Part shown: piece after piece, positions 4,638-6,035 of the stretch
Position numbering within the stretch: the first letter of the stretch is position 1
Layout of the letters: every line of letters starts with the position of its first letter
Origin: Roseburia sp.
GTDB lineage: Bacteria; Bacillota; Clostridia; Lachnospirales; Lachnospiraceae
Assembly (NCBI GenBank): GCA_003483745.1
Contig: DMYD01000030.1
Location: 737 to 6,771 of the forward strand
Direction of reading: 5' to 3'
DNA length: 6,035 nt
Program-made: the position numbers and the translations under genes
Notes under the pieces: generated by a model
Databases searched by the model: none
What the model was told of the DNA's origin: nothing
The model's input: the letters and a program-made list of their open reading frames with translations, nothing else

Positions 4638-6035
4638 TTATTTCAAGAAATCTGCCTTACATTCTTCGATTGCTTTGACGAGTTTTGCCTCGGTCTCATC
4701 ACTGATGACTTTCTCTGTGCGGATTGCTTCCGGTACATCCGGATATTTGGTATCCACATACTCAAACAGTGCTTTTTCAAACGGTAAAACCTGTTCTACC
4801 GGAATATCCAGAAGGTATTTTCTGGTTGCAGCATAGATGATGATGACCTGTTTTTCAACCGGCATCGGCTGATACTGCGGCTGTTTTAACATCTCACGGA
4901 TTCTGGCACCCTGTGCTAACTTCTCTGTCGTGTCGGCATCGAGCTCAGAACCAAACTGTGCAAATGCTGCAAGCTCTCTGTACTGTGCTAACTCGACACG
5001 GATCGGTGCTGCGATCTTTTTCATAGCCTTGATCTGTGCGGAACCACCTACACGGGATACCGAAAGACCAGCGTTGATCGCCGGACGGAAACCGGAGTTA
5101 AACATCTCTGTCTCAAGATAGATCTGACCATCGGTGATAGAGATAACGTTTGTCGGGATATATGCCGAAACGTCACCAGCCTGTGTCTCGATGATCGGCA
5201 GTGCAGTCAGGGAACCTCCGCCAAGTTTGTCGGAAAGTCTTGCCGCACGCTCTAAGAGTCTTGAGTGCAGGTAGAATACATCTCCCGGATAAGCCTCACG
5301 TCCTGGTGGACGTTTTAAGAGCAGGGAGAGTGTACGGTATGCGGCTGCGTGCTTACTTAAATCATCGTAAACAACGAGAACATCTTCTCCGTTCTCCATC
5401 CATTCCTCACCGATCGCACATCCTGCATACGGTGCAATATACTGTAATGGTGCAAGCTCACTTGCAGTGGAAGCAACCACTGTCGTGTAGGACATTGCCC
5501 CAAATTCTTCCAATGTTTTTACCAGAGCGGCAACTGTGGAAGCCTTCTGTCCGATGGCAACGTAAATACATTTTACGCCCTGTCCCTTCTGGTTGATGAT
5601 CGTATCGATCGCAATCGCTGTCTTACCGGTCTGTCTGTCACCGATGATCAGCTCACGCTGTCCACGTCCGATCGGCACCATGGAATCGATTGCCTTGATA
5701 CCGGTCTGTAACGGTGTATCTACGGATTTTCTGGAAATAACACCCGATGCGACACGCTCGATCTGACGATATTTGTTCGTCTCGATCGGTCCTTTGCCGT
5801 CGATCGGCTGTCCTAACGCATTGACAACTCGTCCTAACATGGCGTCACCGACCGGAACCTCTACTACTCGTCCGGTGGTCTTTACGGTATCACCCTCGTT
5901 GACATTGCGCTGCGCACCTAAAAGTACGGCACCAACATTGTCTTCCTCAAGGTTTAATACCATTCCGTATACTTCTCCCGGAAATTCCAGAAGCTCGCCC
6001 TGCATTGCGTTGTCAAGACCGTGAATACGTGCGAT
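4638..6035 (-). CDS. atpA: F-type ATP synthase subunit alpha, N-terminus outside the window
   Basis: Alpha forms the non-catalytic nucleotide sites of the F1 hexamer and supplies the arginine finger to the beta sites. The frame is open to the right edge; 465 residues are visible, starting IARIHGLDNAMQGELLEF. The family is about 500 residues long and this motif normally follows 35-40 residues, so only the N-terminal segment that contacts delta is missing. The Met at 6005 is therefore internal. Visible hallmarks, numbered from the first visible residue, are the Walker A loop GDRQTGKT (132-139), PGREAYPGDVFYLHSRLLER, and the signature PAINAGLSVS, whose next residue Arg328 (SRVGG) is the arginine finger. 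It ends in TAA at 4640-4638 and is followed by atpG. atpH and the Fo genes should lie to the right. Confidence 0.98.
   Translation of the reverse strand: MARIHGLDNAMQGELLEFPGEVYGMVLNLEEDNVGAVLLGAQRNVNEGDTVKTTGRVVEVPVGDAMLGRVVNALGQPIDGKGPIETNKYRQIERVASGVISRKSVDTPLQTGIKAIDSMVPIGRGQRELIIGDRQTGKTAIAIDTIINQKGQGVKCIYVAIGQKASTVAALVKTLEEFGAMSYTTVVASTASELAPLQYIAPYAGCAIGEEWMENGEDVLVVYDDLSKHAAAYRTLSLLLKRPPGREAYPGDVFYLHSRLLERAARLSDKLGGGSLTALPIIETQAGDVSAYIPTNVISITDGQIYLETEMFNSGFRPAINAGLSVSRVGGSAQIKAMKKIAAPIRVELAQYRELAAFAQFGSELDADTTEKLAQGARIREMLKQPQYQPMPVEKQVIIIYAATRKYLLDIPVEQVLPFEKALFEYVDTKYPDVPEAIRTEKVISDETEAKLVKAIEECKADFLK

Noticed and set aside
5201..5596. 131-residue plus-strand frame inside atpA
   Set aside because: It is antisense to highly conserved alpha-subunit codons, so the open frame is a by-product of codon use.
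4638..6035. Whether the ATP synthase is Na+- or H+-driven
   Set aside because: The ion-binding residues are in the c and a subunits, whose genes are outside the window; nothing in F1 settles it.

Overview
The window holds the F1 (catalytic) half of a bacterial F-type ATP synthase operon. It reads right to left, in the order atpA (N-terminus cut off by the right edge), atpG, atpD, atpC. Downstream on the same strand, after an intergenic control region, lies a gene for a MATE-family multidrug/cation antiporter. The far left edge carries the 3' end of a plus-strand gene that converges on the MATE gene. The moderate GC content, strong Shine-Dalgarno sites of AAGGAG(G) type, a near-perfect sigma-A-type promoter and hairpin-plus-T-run terminators all suggest a Firmicute. 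The protein sequences look like Clostridia, probably Lachnospiraceae; the family-level guess is recognition, not proof.

Layout: positions 1-209 (+) are the C-terminal 68 residues of a protein resembling the tail of Rpn/PD-(D/E)XK transposase-like nucleases. Positions 253-329 are a nested inverted repeat that can act as a terminator for both converging genes. Positions 309-1637 (-) are the MATE transporter. Positions 1638-1830 are the 193-base gap between atpC and the MATE gene. It is unusually structured: a consensus promoter 8 bases after the atpC stop, a strong terminator about 60 bases before the MATE gene, and a short ORF running through the terminator stem and stopping 3 bases before the MATE start codon. 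Positions 1831-6035 (-) are atpC, atpD, atpG and atpA, with gaps of 15, 77 and 42 bases.

The ATP synthase genes encode alpha3beta3 (atpA, atpD), the rotor shaft gamma (atpG) and the regulatory subunit epsilon (atpC). All visible key motifs are intact. The Fo genes and atpH are expected to the right of the window, so the coupling ion (H+ or Na+) cannot be judged here. The MATE pump would use the transmembrane ion gradient that the synthase uses or maintains.

The most interesting part is the atpC-MATE gap. Its promoter and terminator together define either a roughly 90-100 nt small RNA or an attenuated leader controlling the pump. The rest of the window is ordinary core metabolism.
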